NCBI RefSeq assembly: GCF_016901135.1
Contig: NZ_JAFEVL010000042.1
Location: 283,898 to 347,897 of the forward strand
Reading direction: 5' to 3'
DNA length: 64,000 nucleotides
DNA from: Martinezella lusitana
Lineage (GTDB): Bacteria; Pseudomonadota; Alphaproteobacteria; Rhizobiales; Rhizobiaceae
The translations under genes were made by a program, and so were the position numbers. How positions within the stretch are numbered: the first letter of the stretch is position 1; each line of letters starts with the position of its first letter. Below are positions 1-8,597 of this stretch, one piece after another. The notes under the pieces were generated by a model. That model was given only the letters and a program-made list of their open reading frames with translations. It was not told where the DNA came from and searched no databases.

Positions 1-310
1 GATCAATCGAGCGGCCCCACATTCCGTAGGTCGCGTCGCCGATCAGCTGGTGGGTCCGCGTCCGCTTCCTCAGATCATCCCGGCTCCTAGGCTGCAGATA
101 GTAGCTTGAAAAACGCTCGCCACCCTCCCCTTCATAGCTGGCGAAGGCTTGATGAGCTTGGTCTCGTTTCAGATCGTAGACGGCTGCAATTGTCTTGGCG
201 GCATTGCGGAAGGCGGGGTGCTCGGCGACATCTGTCACCTTTTCCGATCCGAGATAGATTGTCCGTCCGTCGCGGATCGATTCCAGATGCTCCCGGCCTG
301 TCCTCAACAT
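1..310 (-). CDS. 4-hydroxyphenylacetate 3-monooxygenase-type flavin monooxygenase (HpaB family), N-terminal part
   Basis: The leftward frame from the ATG at 308-310 runs open to the window edge, giving about 103 residues of a protein cut by the boundary. It begins MLRTGREHLESIRDGRTIYL and continues with VTDVAEHPAFRNAAKTIAAV and the YYLQPRSRDDLRKR stretch, the typical N-terminal pattern of HpaB/PvcC two-component flavin monooxygenases (FADH2 supplied by a separate reductase; substrates are usually phenolic). An AAAGGGAAC ribosome site lies 6 bases before the ATG. A -35/-10 pair (TTGACT, 17 bases, TATTTC) is in front of it and overlaps an operator-like site shared with the operon starting near 6033. 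The gene is divergent from the MarR gene at 571. The exact substrate cannot be read from this part. Confidence 0.85.
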   Translation of the reverse strand, partial: MLRTGREHLESIRDGRTIYLGSEKVTDVAEHPAFRNAAKTIAAVYDLKRDQAHQAFASYEGEGGERFSSYYLQPRSRDDLRKRTRTHQLIGDATYGMWGRSID

Positions 311-335
311 GTGCAAGTTCCCTTTCTGATTTTGC

Positions 336-374
336 ATATAGCTTTGAAATACAGCTTTTATTAAAAGCAGTCAA
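336..374 (-). promoter_or_regulatory. Promoter and operator-like site of the HpaB-type gene
   Basis: On the minus strand TTGACT (369-374) and TATTTC (346-351) are 17 bases apart. The segment 336-361 on the plus strand reads ATATAGCT, then nine variable bases with a central A, then AGCTTTTAT. The same framework (ATATAGCT...AGCTTATAT, identical overall length of 26) occurs at 6061-6086 in front of the amidohydrolase operon. I infer a binding site for the neighbouring MarR protein. Confidence 0.5.
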
Positions 375-570
375 TTAATACACAGCACGTCCGACGAGGA
401 TTTTGAGAGCTGTTATTGTGCACTTCAGGTGGCAGGATCGGATCCATTGGGGAAAGGGCCAAAGAAGGCATTGGCTAACAGACAAAGGAAACATATAAAG
501 TATGATTCAGGAACCAATCGGCGATCCAACGAGCCGATGCGTATGAACTGAACGTTGAAGGAAACACTCT

Positions 571-1173
571 ATGCCAAAGCGGCGCGAAACCCAGGTTAAC
601 CACCCGCCTTTGCTGACCGTAACCAATCCTGACTTGCTGATCGATGGCTCGGATGCGATGGCCCGTAATGTGATCCACCGCCTGCATGCGCATGGCCAGG
701 TGATGGAACAGCTGGCGAGCGGATTCGGCGAGCTCTATGGCGTCGGCGGTGTTCAGCACCAAGTGCTGACAGCGGTTCAACGGCTGCAGGGTGCCGGCGG
801 TATCTCTGTCGTCGAGGTAGCCGACTATCTTCGCAGGAGCGGCGCTTTCGTCACGATCGAGAGCGGCAAGCTTGTCGCAGCCGGGCTTATGGAGAAGCTC
901 AACGACGTCAATGACAAGCGGCGCGTATTGCTCCGTCTGACAGCAGAGGGCCACAAGCGCCTGATCGATCTCGCCCCTACCCAACGCACCGTCAATGATC
1001 TCTTGTTCGCCTCACTCGACCGGGTGAAATTCTTGCAGCTAGCAGCACTTCTGGATGACTTGCTGCCCTGCGCCGAGCATGCTGCCGACATGATCAAGTT
1101 GATCAACAGGGAGCGCAAGCGCGACCTGACAAAATCGGTTTCCCAATCTGCTCGAAGGAAGGCAGCGAGCTGA
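571..1173 (+). CDS. MarR-family transcriptional regulator
   Basis: A 200-residue protein with a MarR-type winged helix in the middle: a recognition region around residues 85-115 (SVVEVADYLRRSGAFVTIES), then the wing with the family-like NDVNDKRRVLLRLTAEGHKR. The N-terminal ~40 residues and the basic C-terminal tail (KRDLTKSVSQSARRKAAS) lie outside the fold. A GAAGGAAA ribosome site precedes the ATG. It is divergent from the HpaB-type gene and converges on the leftward catabolic operon, so it is the natural candidate regulator of both. The shared operator-like sites at 336-361 and 6061-6086 support this. The ligand is unknown, probably the phenolic or heterocyclic substrate. Confidence 0.85.
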   Translation: MPKRRETQVNHPPLLTVTNPDLLIDGSDAMARNVIHRLHAHGQVMEQLASGFGELYGVGGVQHQVLTAVQRLQGAGGISVVEVADYLRRSGAFVTIESGKLVAAGLMEKLNDVNDKRRVLLRLTAEGHKRLIDLAPTQRTVNDLLFASLDRVKFLQLAALLDDLLPCAEHAADMIKLINRERKRDLTKSVSQSARRKAAS

Positions 1174-1185
1174 GATCATTTCGAC

Positions 1186-2325
1186 CTATCGCCGCCCGCG
1201 AGCATCGATCGGCCAGATGTCGACCAGACGATCGCCGCGAACACAGTGATAGACGTCGTAGAGTGCGACCGTTGGATCGCAATGCGACACGATGAGTTCT
1301 AGGCGTTCGCCGATACCTGGCGCACACTCTGAACCGTTCAAGCGGACACGTCCGTGTTCGTCGCCACTGAATTCATAGGTTGCGCGCTCAAGACCCAAAT
1401 TCGTCAATTGCGGTTTGGGACCATTGAGCGCCAGTGCTTTGGTGCCGGCGTCGATGGTCACCGTGCCCGCAACATTGGAGCTTATTACCGCCGACTGGAC
1501 GAACAATGACACATCAAAGGGCCAGGGCGCATCGTCGCGAAACGCTACGGCGTTGTAGTCGGCATCCATCAGAGGGTAGGAACCTGCCTGGATTTCGCTA
1601 AACGGGCCGCCCAAACCGTCGATGGCATGGGTTCCCGTGCCGCCACCCGTCACCAACGGCACTTCTATACCTACGCTCTCCAGACGAGTTACAGCTTGGC
1701 TGATAAAGGCATGCGCCTCTTTGGCTTTGCAGACGCGGTCCGCGTGGATCGGAATATGCTGTAGATGCCCGCCATAGGCTTGAATCCCAGCGAATTTCAA
1801 ACCGCCGCTTTCTGCAATCCGGCGAGCCAGTGTTTCCGCTGCATCGACCGTCAGGACACCGGTGCGGCCGAAGCCGAGTTCGAGATCGACCAGCACGCCG
1901 AGCTCCACGGCATCAGCACGGGCGGCTTGGGCCAGTGCATCGACATTGTCCGGATGGTCTGCGACGATCACCGTGTCTGGAGCCTGCGCGACCAGCGCCA
2001 TCAATCGGGAGATCTTCTCTCGCGTGGTGATCGGTGACGTGATCAGAAGCCCTCTTAGGTCCGCCGCCGCCATGACCTCGGCCTCATCGAGCGTTGCGCA
2101 GCAAAGGCCGATCGCGCCTGCCGCAACCTGCATCCGCGCGATGCGGCTGCATTTATGCGACTTGATATGGGGTCTGAGCGCCCGGCCGAACTTCGCCATC
2201 GCCTGGCTCATCGCGGCGATGTTGCGCTCTAGGACATCAAGATCGAGGATCAGCGCAGGCGTGTTGACGCTGTAACGAGAATTTGGCGCGCCAAGTGCAT
2301 GGGCGATCGGTGTCAGCGGCTTCAA
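1186..2325 (-). CDS. DSD1-type PLP-dependent aldolase/dehydratase (D-threonine aldolase / 3-hydroxy-D-aspartate aldolase-like)
   Basis: A 379-residue protein of the alanine-racemase-fold DSD1 family, which cleaves or dehydrates beta-hydroxy D-amino acids using PLP and a divalent metal. RPHIKSHK near residues 51-58 carries the PLP lysine (K55), TGGGTGT is a phosphate-binding loop, and the C-terminal SHCDPTVALYD has the His-Cys metal site. The start is TTG (2323-2325), overlapping the stop of the upstream gene, with GAGGA five bases ahead. It is the last gene of the four-gene leftward operon and would handle a hydroxy amino acid released by the upstream hydrolases. The substrate is inferred only. 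Confidence 0.85.
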   Translation of the reverse strand: MKPLTPIAHALGAPNSRYSVNTPALILDLDVLERNIAAMSQAMAKFGRALRPHIKSHKCSRIARMQVAAGAIGLCCATLDEAEVMAAADLRGLLITSPITTREKISRLMALVAQAPDTVIVADHPDNVDALAQAARADAVELGVLVDLELGFGRTGVLTVDAAETLARRIAESGGLKFAGIQAYGGHLQHIPIHADRVCKAKEAHAFISQAVTRLESVGIEVPLVTGGGTGTHAIDGLGGPFSEIQAGSYPLMDADYNAVAFRDDAPWPFDVSLFVQSAVISSNVAGTVTIDAGTKALALNGPKPQLTNLGLERATYEFSGDEHGRVRLNGSECAPGIGERLELIVSHCDPTVALYDVYHCVRGDRLVDIWPIDARGRR

Positions 2326-3617
2326 GATAGTTCCTCGTCTATGTGATTTACGAACCAGGTCAGGAGACGAACCGCCTCCGCGAGATCGCTCATCTCCATG
2401 GCCTCTTCGGGATTGTGGCTGCCCTTGTCGTTCCGAACGAAAATCATCGCCGAGGGCACGCCGGCGCTGGCGAAATCGCCCGCATCATGGCCTGCACCAC
2501 TCATCAGTGAGATCGCCGACAGTCCGAGATGTTCGGCGCCTCGCAACAGCGTTTCATGAAACTGAGTGTCCATTGCGACCGGCTCGTCGCCGGTTAACGG
2601 CGCGAACTCGAATGTGACACCGCGTCGTGCTGCGATCCGGTCCGCAGTCTCAATCAGTTCGCGTTCGACGCGTTGGAGCGTGATCGCGGAATGGCTGCGG
2701 GCATCGAAGGAAAACGTCACCTGTCCGGGCACGGTCGTGACAGAGTGGCTGCCGGGATCGGTAAAGAACTGGCCGAAGGTCAGGACCAGATCGCCCTTCT
2801 CCTCTTCCTCGATCATCCGCCACGACTCATCCATGCTGGAGACGAGTTCAGCTACGGCAAACACCGCGTCGTGCCTTGCGATACGTGGCACGGTGCCGGA
2901 ATGACCGTAAGTGCCCCTGCAAACGGCGTGCCGGCAGCGGCGATTGCCGCGAATGGCCTGCACAACCCCAATCGAAAGGCCTTGGTCGACCAAGATCGGT
3001 CCCTGTTCGATATGGAGTTCGATATACCCGCCGATACTGGACGGGTCTTTCAGCGGCAGGCCAAGTTTCAAGCGATCGATATCGACGCCGGCTTCATGCA
3101 TATGTTCGGCGAGCCTCCTTCCGGTGTCTACCCGTCGTGCAGTCTGCAGAACGGAGGTCGGCAAAGTTCCAAGCAAAGCCCGGCTGCCAATATGCTGCGC
3201 ACCAAACCAGGCACTTTCCTCGGCGCGGATAGCCAGAACGACCAGATCGCGCTGCAATGTCCGGCCGCTTTTATGGATTGCGGCAACAGTGGCAAGGCCC
3301 GCCAGCACACCTGCCAAGCCGTCGAAATTTCCCCCCTGCGGAACTGCGTCGAGATGTGAGCCGATCATCAACGGAGGCTTGTTCCCATCTTTTCCAGCCA
3401 GCGTCATCGACAGGTTGAGCGCCGCATCCAACTCGACGCGAAGACCGAGATCTCGTCCGGCCTGCGCCACAACATTATGCGCCATCTGTTCGCCTGGCCC
3501 ATAGGCGGCGCGGGTAAATCCGATACCATCGAAAGAGCGTTCGCCAATCACATCGAACAGCGGCTCCGCGAAGGCCAATCCTGCCTCGATACCGATCTCC
3601 ATATCCTCCACGTTCAT
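2322..3617 (-). CDS. M20-family Zn-dependent hydrolase (hydantoinase/carbamoylase family amidase)
   Basis: A 431-residue protein of the N-carbamoyl-amino-acid hydrolase / allantoate amidohydrolase group. Visible metal-site motifs are IGSHLDAVPQGGNFDG (H88, D90), the acidic AEESAWFG pair, and a C-terminal SGAGHDAGDFA with the last histidine. ELHIEQGPIL is the usual substrate-gate region. Such enzymes split N-carbamoyl or ureido groups to ammonia/CO2 and an amino acid. Its ATG overlaps the stop of the deacetylase-like gene (ATGA) and its own stop overlaps the TTG of the aldolase gene, so the four genes are translationally coupled. Length is normal for the family. Confidence 0.88.
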   Translation of the reverse strand: MNVEDMEIGIEAGLAFAEPLFDVIGERSFDGIGFTRAAYGPGEQMAHNVVAQAGRDLGLRVELDAALNLSMTLAGKDGNKPPLMIGSHLDAVPQGGNFDGLAGVLAGLATVAAIHKSGRTLQRDLVVLAIRAEESAWFGAQHIGSRALLGTLPTSVLQTARRVDTGRRLAEHMHEAGVDIDRLKLGLPLKDPSSIGGYIELHIEQGPILVDQGLSIGVVQAIRGNRRCRHAVCRGTYGHSGTVPRIARHDAVFAVAELVSSMDESWRMIEEEEKGDLVLTFGQFFTDPGSHSVTTVPGQVTFSFDARSHSAITLQRVERELIETADRIAARRGVTFEFAPLTGDEPVAMDTQFHETLLRGAEHLGLSAISLMSGAGHDAGDFASAGVPSAMIFVRNDKGSHNPEEAMEMSDLAEAVRLLTWFVNHIDEELS

Positions 3618-4507
3618 GCCCCTGTGCCCGCAGAGGCCTGGCGATACCAGTTCAGGATTTGGCTGCCGTTCATGAAAATCGTATCGTCGCGGGCAATCAG
3701 TGCATCGATGACTTCAGTCAGATGATTGATCCGGTGGGCAACACCGGACAGATGCGGATGAAGCGGAATGGTCAACACGCGCGGCTGCCCCTGTTTAGCA
3801 ATCTCGCGTTCGAACGTCCGGATTGTTTCTTCTATACGCAACCGCATCTCAGCGGACGAATGTTTCTCAATGGCAAAGACCACGCTGTCATTGATGTCGA
3901 GCCCATAAGGTAGCGACACCATCGAGCCGTGCTTGGTGACAAGCCGGGTCGGAATATCGTCGATCACCCATTGGCAGACATATTCAATGCCATTGGCGCG
4001 AAGATGATCAAGCGTGTCGTAGGTTTCCGACCAGCCAGGGCTCATCCAGCCGACGGGGCGCTTGCCGGTAAAGGCCTCAAGTGCATCAAGCGCGGCCTTG
4101 ATCAACGACGTTTCGTCGCTTTCTTCGCCGAGCGCACGCTGATGCATGCCGTGGCCGATGAATTCCCACCCCGCGTCTCGGACGGCGCGCGCCAGGCCTG
4201 GATAGACATCCAGCACACTGGCATTAATGCTGGCACTGACCGGAATGTTACGACTGGTGAAGAGATCGAGCAGCCGTGGCATGCCGGCGCGATTGCCATA
4301 TTCAGACCAGCAGAAATTGGGCAGGTCAGGCACATGCGAGCGGCCATGTGGCGGAATGACAATCGTGCGTGGTGTGAGCTGGTCATAAGCCCAGTATTCG
4401 ATGTTGACCACGACATGGATAATAAGCGGCTTGCCGTTCGGCAACGCTAGCTTGGGATGTTCACTCGTCATCATATACGGCGCACGCGGATTCGAGGAAG
4501 TAACCAA
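3614..4507 (-). CDS. Polysaccharide-deacetylase-fold hydrolase, PuuE/allantoinase-like
   Basis: A 297-residue NodB-fold protein. VVVNIEYWAYDQLTPRTI followed by PDLPNFCWSEYGNRAGMPRL resembles the cofactor-independent PuuE allantoinase branch rather than chitin deacetylases; FIGHGMHQRALGEESDE carries a metal-binding His pair, and later IPLHPHLSGVAHRI holds the catalytic/metal His. In this operon it would open a cyclic amide (hydantoin- or allantoin-like ring). Start taken as TTG (4505-4507) with an AGGGGG ribosome site seven bases ahead; an ATG eleven codons in is the alternative. It follows the amidohydrolase gene by two bases. Confidence 0.82.
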   Translation of the reverse strand: MVTSSNPRAPYMMTSEHPKLALPNGKPLIIHVVVNIEYWAYDQLTPRTIVIPPHGRSHVPDLPNFCWSEYGNRAGMPRLLDLFTSRNIPVSASINASVLDVYPGLARAVRDAGWEFIGHGMHQRALGEESDETSLIKAALDALEAFTGKRPVGWMSPGWSETYDTLDHLRANGIEYVCQWVIDDIPTRLVTKHGSMVSLPYGLDINDSVVFAIEKHSSAEMRLRIEETIRTFEREIAKQGQPRVLTIPLHPHLSGVAHRINHLTEVIDALIARDDTIFMNGSQILNWYRQASAGTGA

Positions 4508-4509
4508 GA

Positions 4510-6033
4510 TCAGGCCCCCTGGATTTCAGAAATGGCTTCGGCCATGTAGCCGCTGTAGTGATCGCAGAGATGTCCGTGCAGGCGTTGGGCGCGATCGCGA
4601 TTGGCTAGAACGGCCGGCATTCGCGCGGCGCGAGCGGACGAAACTGCCTCGATCTCGACATCGAGCAGGTTGGAATTGGTAAACTGTCCATCGCGATAGA
4701 GGATGCGCCCGTCCACCATGGTCAGCTTCGTGTCGCGGCCTTGTGCGCGGGCGAGGAATGCCTCCATAAGGGGCATGTCAGGATCGATCAGCGGCTCGCG
4801 GGTTCGTTTTAACGAGAAGGCCGCGAGATCGGCACGCATGCCAACCTTGATCTCGCCAACCTCACCGCCATATTGCGCCGCGATCGCCCCATTAGTTGTC
4901 GCCATTGCAAGGAGATCATCGACTTCAGGCGCCGGCGGACCGTTCCAGTCGGGCTGTCGGGCGAGATAATTGGCAAGCCGCAACTCGGCCAGGAGATCCT
5001 CGTCATCGGCCATCGTATGATTGTCGGTGCCAATCGCCATCCGCACACCCTGGCTCATATAGCGTGCCATCGGCGCCACTCCGTTGCTGAGACGGAGATT
5101 ACAGCCGGGGTTGCGCACCACCGTGGCGCCGGTGCGGGCGAGCACCTCGGCATCTGCGTCATCCGCCCAAACGCAGTGGGCGACGACAGTTCGCTCAGAC
5201 ATAGCACCCAGACGTTCGAGCCGCCGGAAGACACCTTCCGGATAAAGCTCTTTCATTGCGCGATGCTGCACCGGAGATTCCAGTGCATGCATATGCAGGC
5301 CCAGTCCCCTGTCGTTTGCGTCGCCTGCCAGCACCGCCCACAGTTCGTCACTGACCCATTGCGGGCCGGCGGGGCCATAGCAAAGCCGGATCCGATCGTG
5401 ATCGCCGAAATCAGCGAGCAATCGGCTCATCAGCGCCACGGTCGCTGAGCCGTCTCCGGCATAGGCGGCAGAGGATGGCATCGAGAGCCAGGATTGCATT
5501 TCGTCATCCAAGTCTGCCATGAAACAGGCTTCTCGGGGCGGATAGACCACGCCACCCCGATCCATAGCTCCGACGCACATGGTGACGCGCAGGCCCGCCT
5601 CGTCATAACCGCGGCACTGGTCGCGAAATTCTTGCTCGTAATTGCCTGTACCGAAGCTGAAGTTGGCCTGCACCGCTGTCGTGACACCATTGGCCAGCAT
5701 ATTGGCGGCGGTCAGTTTTGCCAGAGGATATGGATCGAGAAGTCCCCTGCCGCGTCTCTGCGCGATCCAGGTTTCCAACGGGCGATCGTGGTGGCCGATC
5801 TGCAACTGGCTGAGCCCTCGTCCGTGCTGATGCGCATTGACTAGCCCCGGCATCAACAGGCAGTCGTCCAGATCGACGATTTCCGCATCGGGCCAGCGAG
5901 TCAAAAGTTCGTTTGCCGGCGCGATACCTGCGATCTGTTTTCCCTTGATGACCACAGCCCATTTGTGTCGTAGCGTCTTAGCGCTGGGGCCGGTCAATAG
6001 CCACTTCGGACGCAGGATTGTTAAAGCCGACAT
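4510..6033 (-). CDS. TrzA/SsnA-type metal-dependent amidohydrolase (deaminase-like)
   Basis: A 507-residue amidohydrolase-superfamily protein. The metal-binding set is complete: NAHQHGRG near the N-terminus, LHMHALESP, VAHCVWADD, and GTDNHTMADD. Family members deaminate or dechlorinate ring systems (guanine, cytosine, triazines, thiohydantoins). The start is ATG at 6033 with GGAG five bases ahead; a TTG five codons upstream is less likely. First gene of the leftward operon, with a strong promoter/operator at 6061-6089. The ISL3-type IS begins 138 bases upstream, so any upstream partner such as a transporter may have been lost. Confidence 0.85.
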   Translation of the reverse strand: MSALTILRPKWLLTGPSAKTLRHKWAVVIKGKQIAGIAPANELLTRWPDAEIVDLDDCLLMPGLVNAHQHGRGLSQLQIGHHDRPLETWIAQRRGRGLLDPYPLAKLTAANMLANGVTTAVQANFSFGTGNYEQEFRDQCRGYDEAGLRVTMCVGAMDRGGVVYPPREACFMADLDDEMQSWLSMPSSAAYAGDGSATVALMSRLLADFGDHDRIRLCYGPAGPQWVSDELWAVLAGDANDRGLGLHMHALESPVQHRAMKELYPEGVFRRLERLGAMSERTVVAHCVWADDADAEVLARTGATVVRNPGCNLRLSNGVAPMARYMSQGVRMAIGTDNHTMADDEDLLAELRLANYLARQPDWNGPPAPEVDDLLAMATTNGAIAAQYGGEVGEIKVGMRADLAAFSLKRTREPLIDPDMPLMEAFLARAQGRDTKLTMVDGRILYRDGQFTNSNLLDVEIEAVSSARAARMPAVLANRDRAQRLHGHLCDHYSGYMAEAISEIQGA

Positions 6034-6060
6034 GAAAACTCCGTCCAATTATTGCTTTGG

Positions 6061-6089
6061 ATATAAGCTAATATGTTTAGCTATATCAA
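6061..6089 (-). promoter_or_regulatory. Promoter with overlapping dyad operator for the catabolic operon
   Basis: On the minus strand TTGATA (6084-6089) and TTATAT (6061-6066) are 17 bases apart, 28-33 bases before the ATG at 6033. The spacer contains a dyad AGCTAA-5-TTAGCT (6066-6071 / 6077-6082). The flanking framework ATATAGCT...AGCTTATAT matches the site in the hpaB-marR gap. Overlap with both promoter elements would suit repression. Confidence 0.6.
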
Positions 6090-6170
6090 TACAGAAAATT
6101 GGAGGAGGAGGATTTTTTGCTCCCACTATGAGACTGGGTGCGAATAGGCTGTGTTTCGGCGTGGAATATT

Positions 6171-7823
6171 GGCTCTGACGCAGATTTGGTGCAATTCTCT
6201 CATGTCGCGCCGATCAGGCGAGCTTGAAGCAGATCGAGCTTTCCGCGACCGTACATCTGGCGCTTCACCAGCTTGAGCTTGGTAATCTGCCCCTCAGTTT
6301 GTCCGTTGGACCACGGTGAGACGATCGCTGCTCGGACTGCCTGTATGTCTTTCGCAACGCCATTGCCAAAGGAGGCAACCAGACTTTCGCGAGCGCGGTC
6401 GATCCACGGCGCGAGCTCGTTTTCCGCCTTACGCCGGATCATGCGATGGAAGTCGGCGATGATGTCGCGAGCTTTAACCAGCAAGGGAACACCTCCTTCT
6501 ATTGCAGCGATGGTGACGGTCTCGGATTTCGTCAGATTGTCTCTGCTAGTTGTTAAAAGGCGGGCGATCGTTCGGGCAGAGGGAATGCGGTTCAACATTT
6601 CCGCATCTGCCTTGTCGGCCCGCTTACGTCGTGTCGCCCATTCACTCACGACCCGGCGCGAACCACGAAAGCCCTGTGTTCTCAACCGCCGCCATAGCTC
6701 AGTAGCGTTCCGCTTGCCAGCAGCCCATTGGGCGTCGAGCCATTCGAGATAGGTCTCCAACGAACTTTCTCTTGACCGAAAGACGTCGTTGCGTTGTCCC
6801 CTGAGCACTTGGCGGACCAAGCCGCGGCTATGCCCGGTACGGCGCACGATTTCCTTTATCGTGGCACCGTCCTTTGCGAACGCCATGATCACCGAGTTGG
6901 TCTGTTCACGCCGGAGATAGCCTTGATATTGAAGGCGTTCGGCCGCGGTTAGCAGCTTGGGATTGATACGCGTTGCACCGAGTGTCTTGCGGATTTGCCG
7001 CATAGATTTGCGAACGGTGTCCAGGAATGCACGGCTGGCATTCTCCATCAGATGCCATCGATCAGCGAACTGCACTGCATCGGGCAACGCCTTTGCTGCC
7101 GCCAGCCCGTAAGCGCCGCCGCGGTCACGCGCTATAATCTGGATTTGGGGATTTCCCCGCAACCAGGCCTCTGCCGTCGCTGGCTCACGGTCCGGTAGCA
7201 GACGGATCGGCCGCCGACGCTCCAGGTCACACACGATCGTGCCATAGCGATGATTGCGCCGCCAGGCCCAGTCATCGATGCCGATCACCGACGGTGGGAT
7301 CGACGGCGGTAACCCTTGCCTGCGGATAACTCGTAGCAAGGTGTCGTTACTGACGGGAAGCATCAGCCGCTGGGCAAAACGCGCCGCCGGGCGTCCTCCA
7401 AGTGCAAGCGCTAAATGGTGGACGAGATGCTCGAGACGGCCGGTTCGTCTGGCGTAGGGAGGCAGCACATCGCCGAACCGCTCGGAGAATATTTGCCTGC
7501 CGCAGAGCACCGCGTCACAGGTGAACCTCCGTGTGCGGACGAGAAGTCGGACACGCCTTCCCGAAAGAGGAAGGTCCGCGACCTGGCGGCAGTAGCGGCT
7601 TCGAACTGTTCTCGACATTCGTCCGCACGCTGGACATGACGCAGTAGCGCCGGCTCGGGAAAGCAAGATGCAGGTTTCATCGTTAATGTGGGTGATGTGT
7701 TCGGCGATGAAGCCCGCCGGTACCAAATCAGACGGGCGAAACTTGGTGTTCATCAGGCTGATTCCTTTTGTGGAAACCAGCAAGGCAGCATCGTCACAAC
7801 TGCATCAAAACTGAGTCAGAGCC
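6171..7823 (-). mobile_element. ISL3-family insertion sequence
   Basis: A 1653-bp element bounded by imperfect inverted repeats beginning GGCTCTGACGCAG at 6171 and, on the opposite strand, GGCTCTGACTCAG ending at 7823 (about 20 of 24 positions agree). It carries one transposase. The flanking 8-mers (GGAATATT left, AAATTTGC right) differ, so there is no target duplication as ISL3 insertions normally leave. This suggests a later deletion or recombination. It truncates the YiiX-like gene on its right. Confidence 0.88.
6200..7753 (-). CDS. ISL3-family transposase
   Basis: A 517-residue transposase. It has an N-terminal zinc finger (SCPACGRMSRTVRSRYCRQV plus the downstream Cys pair), a central DDE region with GIDDWAWRR and ARDRGGAYG, and a C-terminal WSNGQTEGQITKLKLVKRQM with the catalytic Glu and the usual ISL3 ending. 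ATG at 7753 is preceded by AAGGA at suitable distance; a TTG ten codons upstream is possible. Frame intact, so probably active. Confidence 0.92.
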   Translation of the reverse strand: MNTKFRPSDLVPAGFIAEHITHINDETCILLSRAGATASCPACGRMSRTVRSRYCRQVADLPLSGRRVRLLVRTRRFTCDAVLCGRQIFSERFGDVLPPYARRTGRLEHLVHHLALALGGRPAARFAQRLMLPVSNDTLLRVIRRQGLPPSIPPSVIGIDDWAWRRNHRYGTIVCDLERRRPIRLLPDREPATAEAWLRGNPQIQIIARDRGGAYGLAAAKALPDAVQFADRWHLMENASRAFLDTVRKSMRQIRKTLGATRINPKLLTAAERLQYQGYLRREQTNSVIMAFAKDGATIKEIVRRTGHSRGLVRQVLRGQRNDVFRSRESSLETYLEWLDAQWAAGKRNATELWRRLRTQGFRGSRRVVSEWATRRKRADKADAEMLNRIPSARTIARLLTTSRDNLTKSETVTIAAIEGGVPLLVKARDIIADFHRMIRRKAENELAPWIDRARESLVASFGNGVAKDIQAVRAAIVSPWSNGQTEGQITKLKLVKRQMYGRGKLDLLQARLIGAT

Positions 7824-8196
7824 AAATTTGCACGCCGGAATACACTGGTCGCTCGATGCGTGCCCTTAAGCTCCGTTTTCATAGCCTCTTTTATTGAATA
7901 TTGGGTACCGATGTGCCCGCGCATAAGCATGAGAACCGCATCGAGTTGCTCTTTGGTGAGACCACCGCGCAATCGGAGAATATGGACGGGATGCGTATCT
8001 TTGTAGAAAAGCCTCTGCGTATTCCGGGCCTGCACGCCCTCAGCAGTCGCGTCGATAACCGAGAGCCTTCGACGCAGACCGTGGCATGCGAGATATCGCT
8101 TCCGGTGGCGAAACGAATGCCTTTGCTGACCTTCACGGCGGACGTGGTAAGGATGATATCGCCCGGCCTGAGGACCGCATCGTTTATTCGCTTCAT
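7824..8196 (-). pseudogene. YiiX-like permuted papain-fold hydrolase, frameshifted and cut by the IS
   Basis: The reading frame starts at ATG 8196 (GGAG five bases ahead) with MKRINDAVLRPGDIILTTSA and SDISHATVCVEGS, a NlpC/P60-like (DUF830/YiiX) N-terminus with its Cys/His-region motif. Near 8060 the homologous reading switches frame: GSR is followed in another frame by VIDATAEGVQARNTQRLF and later RGHIGTQYSIKEAMKT, which fits loss of one base in a GGG run. The gene then runs into the ISL3 end at 7823 and its C-terminal third is missing; no remainder is found left of the IS. Confidence 0.72.
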
Positions 8197-8232
8197 GCCC
8201 ACTCCCCGTTTTCCTGTCGAAAGCGCCAACAC

Positions 8233-8595
8233 CTACGCCTTAGAAGGCTCGGTTTTTTCGGATAGAGCCGCTAGGTCCTCCGCAAGACGCACCGGCACAT
8301 CCATGCGCTCGTGCAAAATGCTCATCACACCAAGATCGCCGTTATCAAGTTCGCGGAAGAACAAATAGTGATGTTCATAGCGACTGAAATACGCCTCGCG
8401 TTTGACATCGGCGGGAACCGCAAGCTTTTGCGGAAGCTGGCGCCAAAGCGCCTTACTTTCACAAAGACGCCTCAAGTGCGCGTGAAGCCCCGTGATGTAG
8501 GTAATCGCCTGCGGCTCGCCCCATCTCTCAACGATGTCATGCCAAATCTTGTCCTGCGCCGCATCCGCGCGCGGATAAAAACGATAAGTTGCCAC
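8233..8595 (-). CDS. RelE/ParE-superfamily toxin
   Basis: A 120-residue protein. MATYRFYPRADAAQDKIWHD, a helical middle and the strand pair YFSRYEHHYLFFRELDNGD..GVMSILHERMDV are typical of ParE-like toxins, which act on gyrase (ParE) or ribosome-bound mRNA (RelE). It lies two bases downstream of the antitoxin gene in the same leftward operon. The C-terminal ~20 residues extend beyond the usual fold. Confidence 0.8.
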   Translation of the reverse strand: MATYRFYPRADAAQDKIWHDIVERWGEPQAITYITGLHAHLRRLCESKALWRQLPQKLAVPADVKREAYFSRYEHHYLFFRELDNGDLGVMSILHERMDVPVRLAEDLAALSEKTEPSKA

Positions 8596-8597
8596 GA

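Noticed and set aside
106..378. Short plus-strand frames over the HpaB-type gene
   Set aside because: They oppose a reading frame with clear family motifs and have no motifs of their own.
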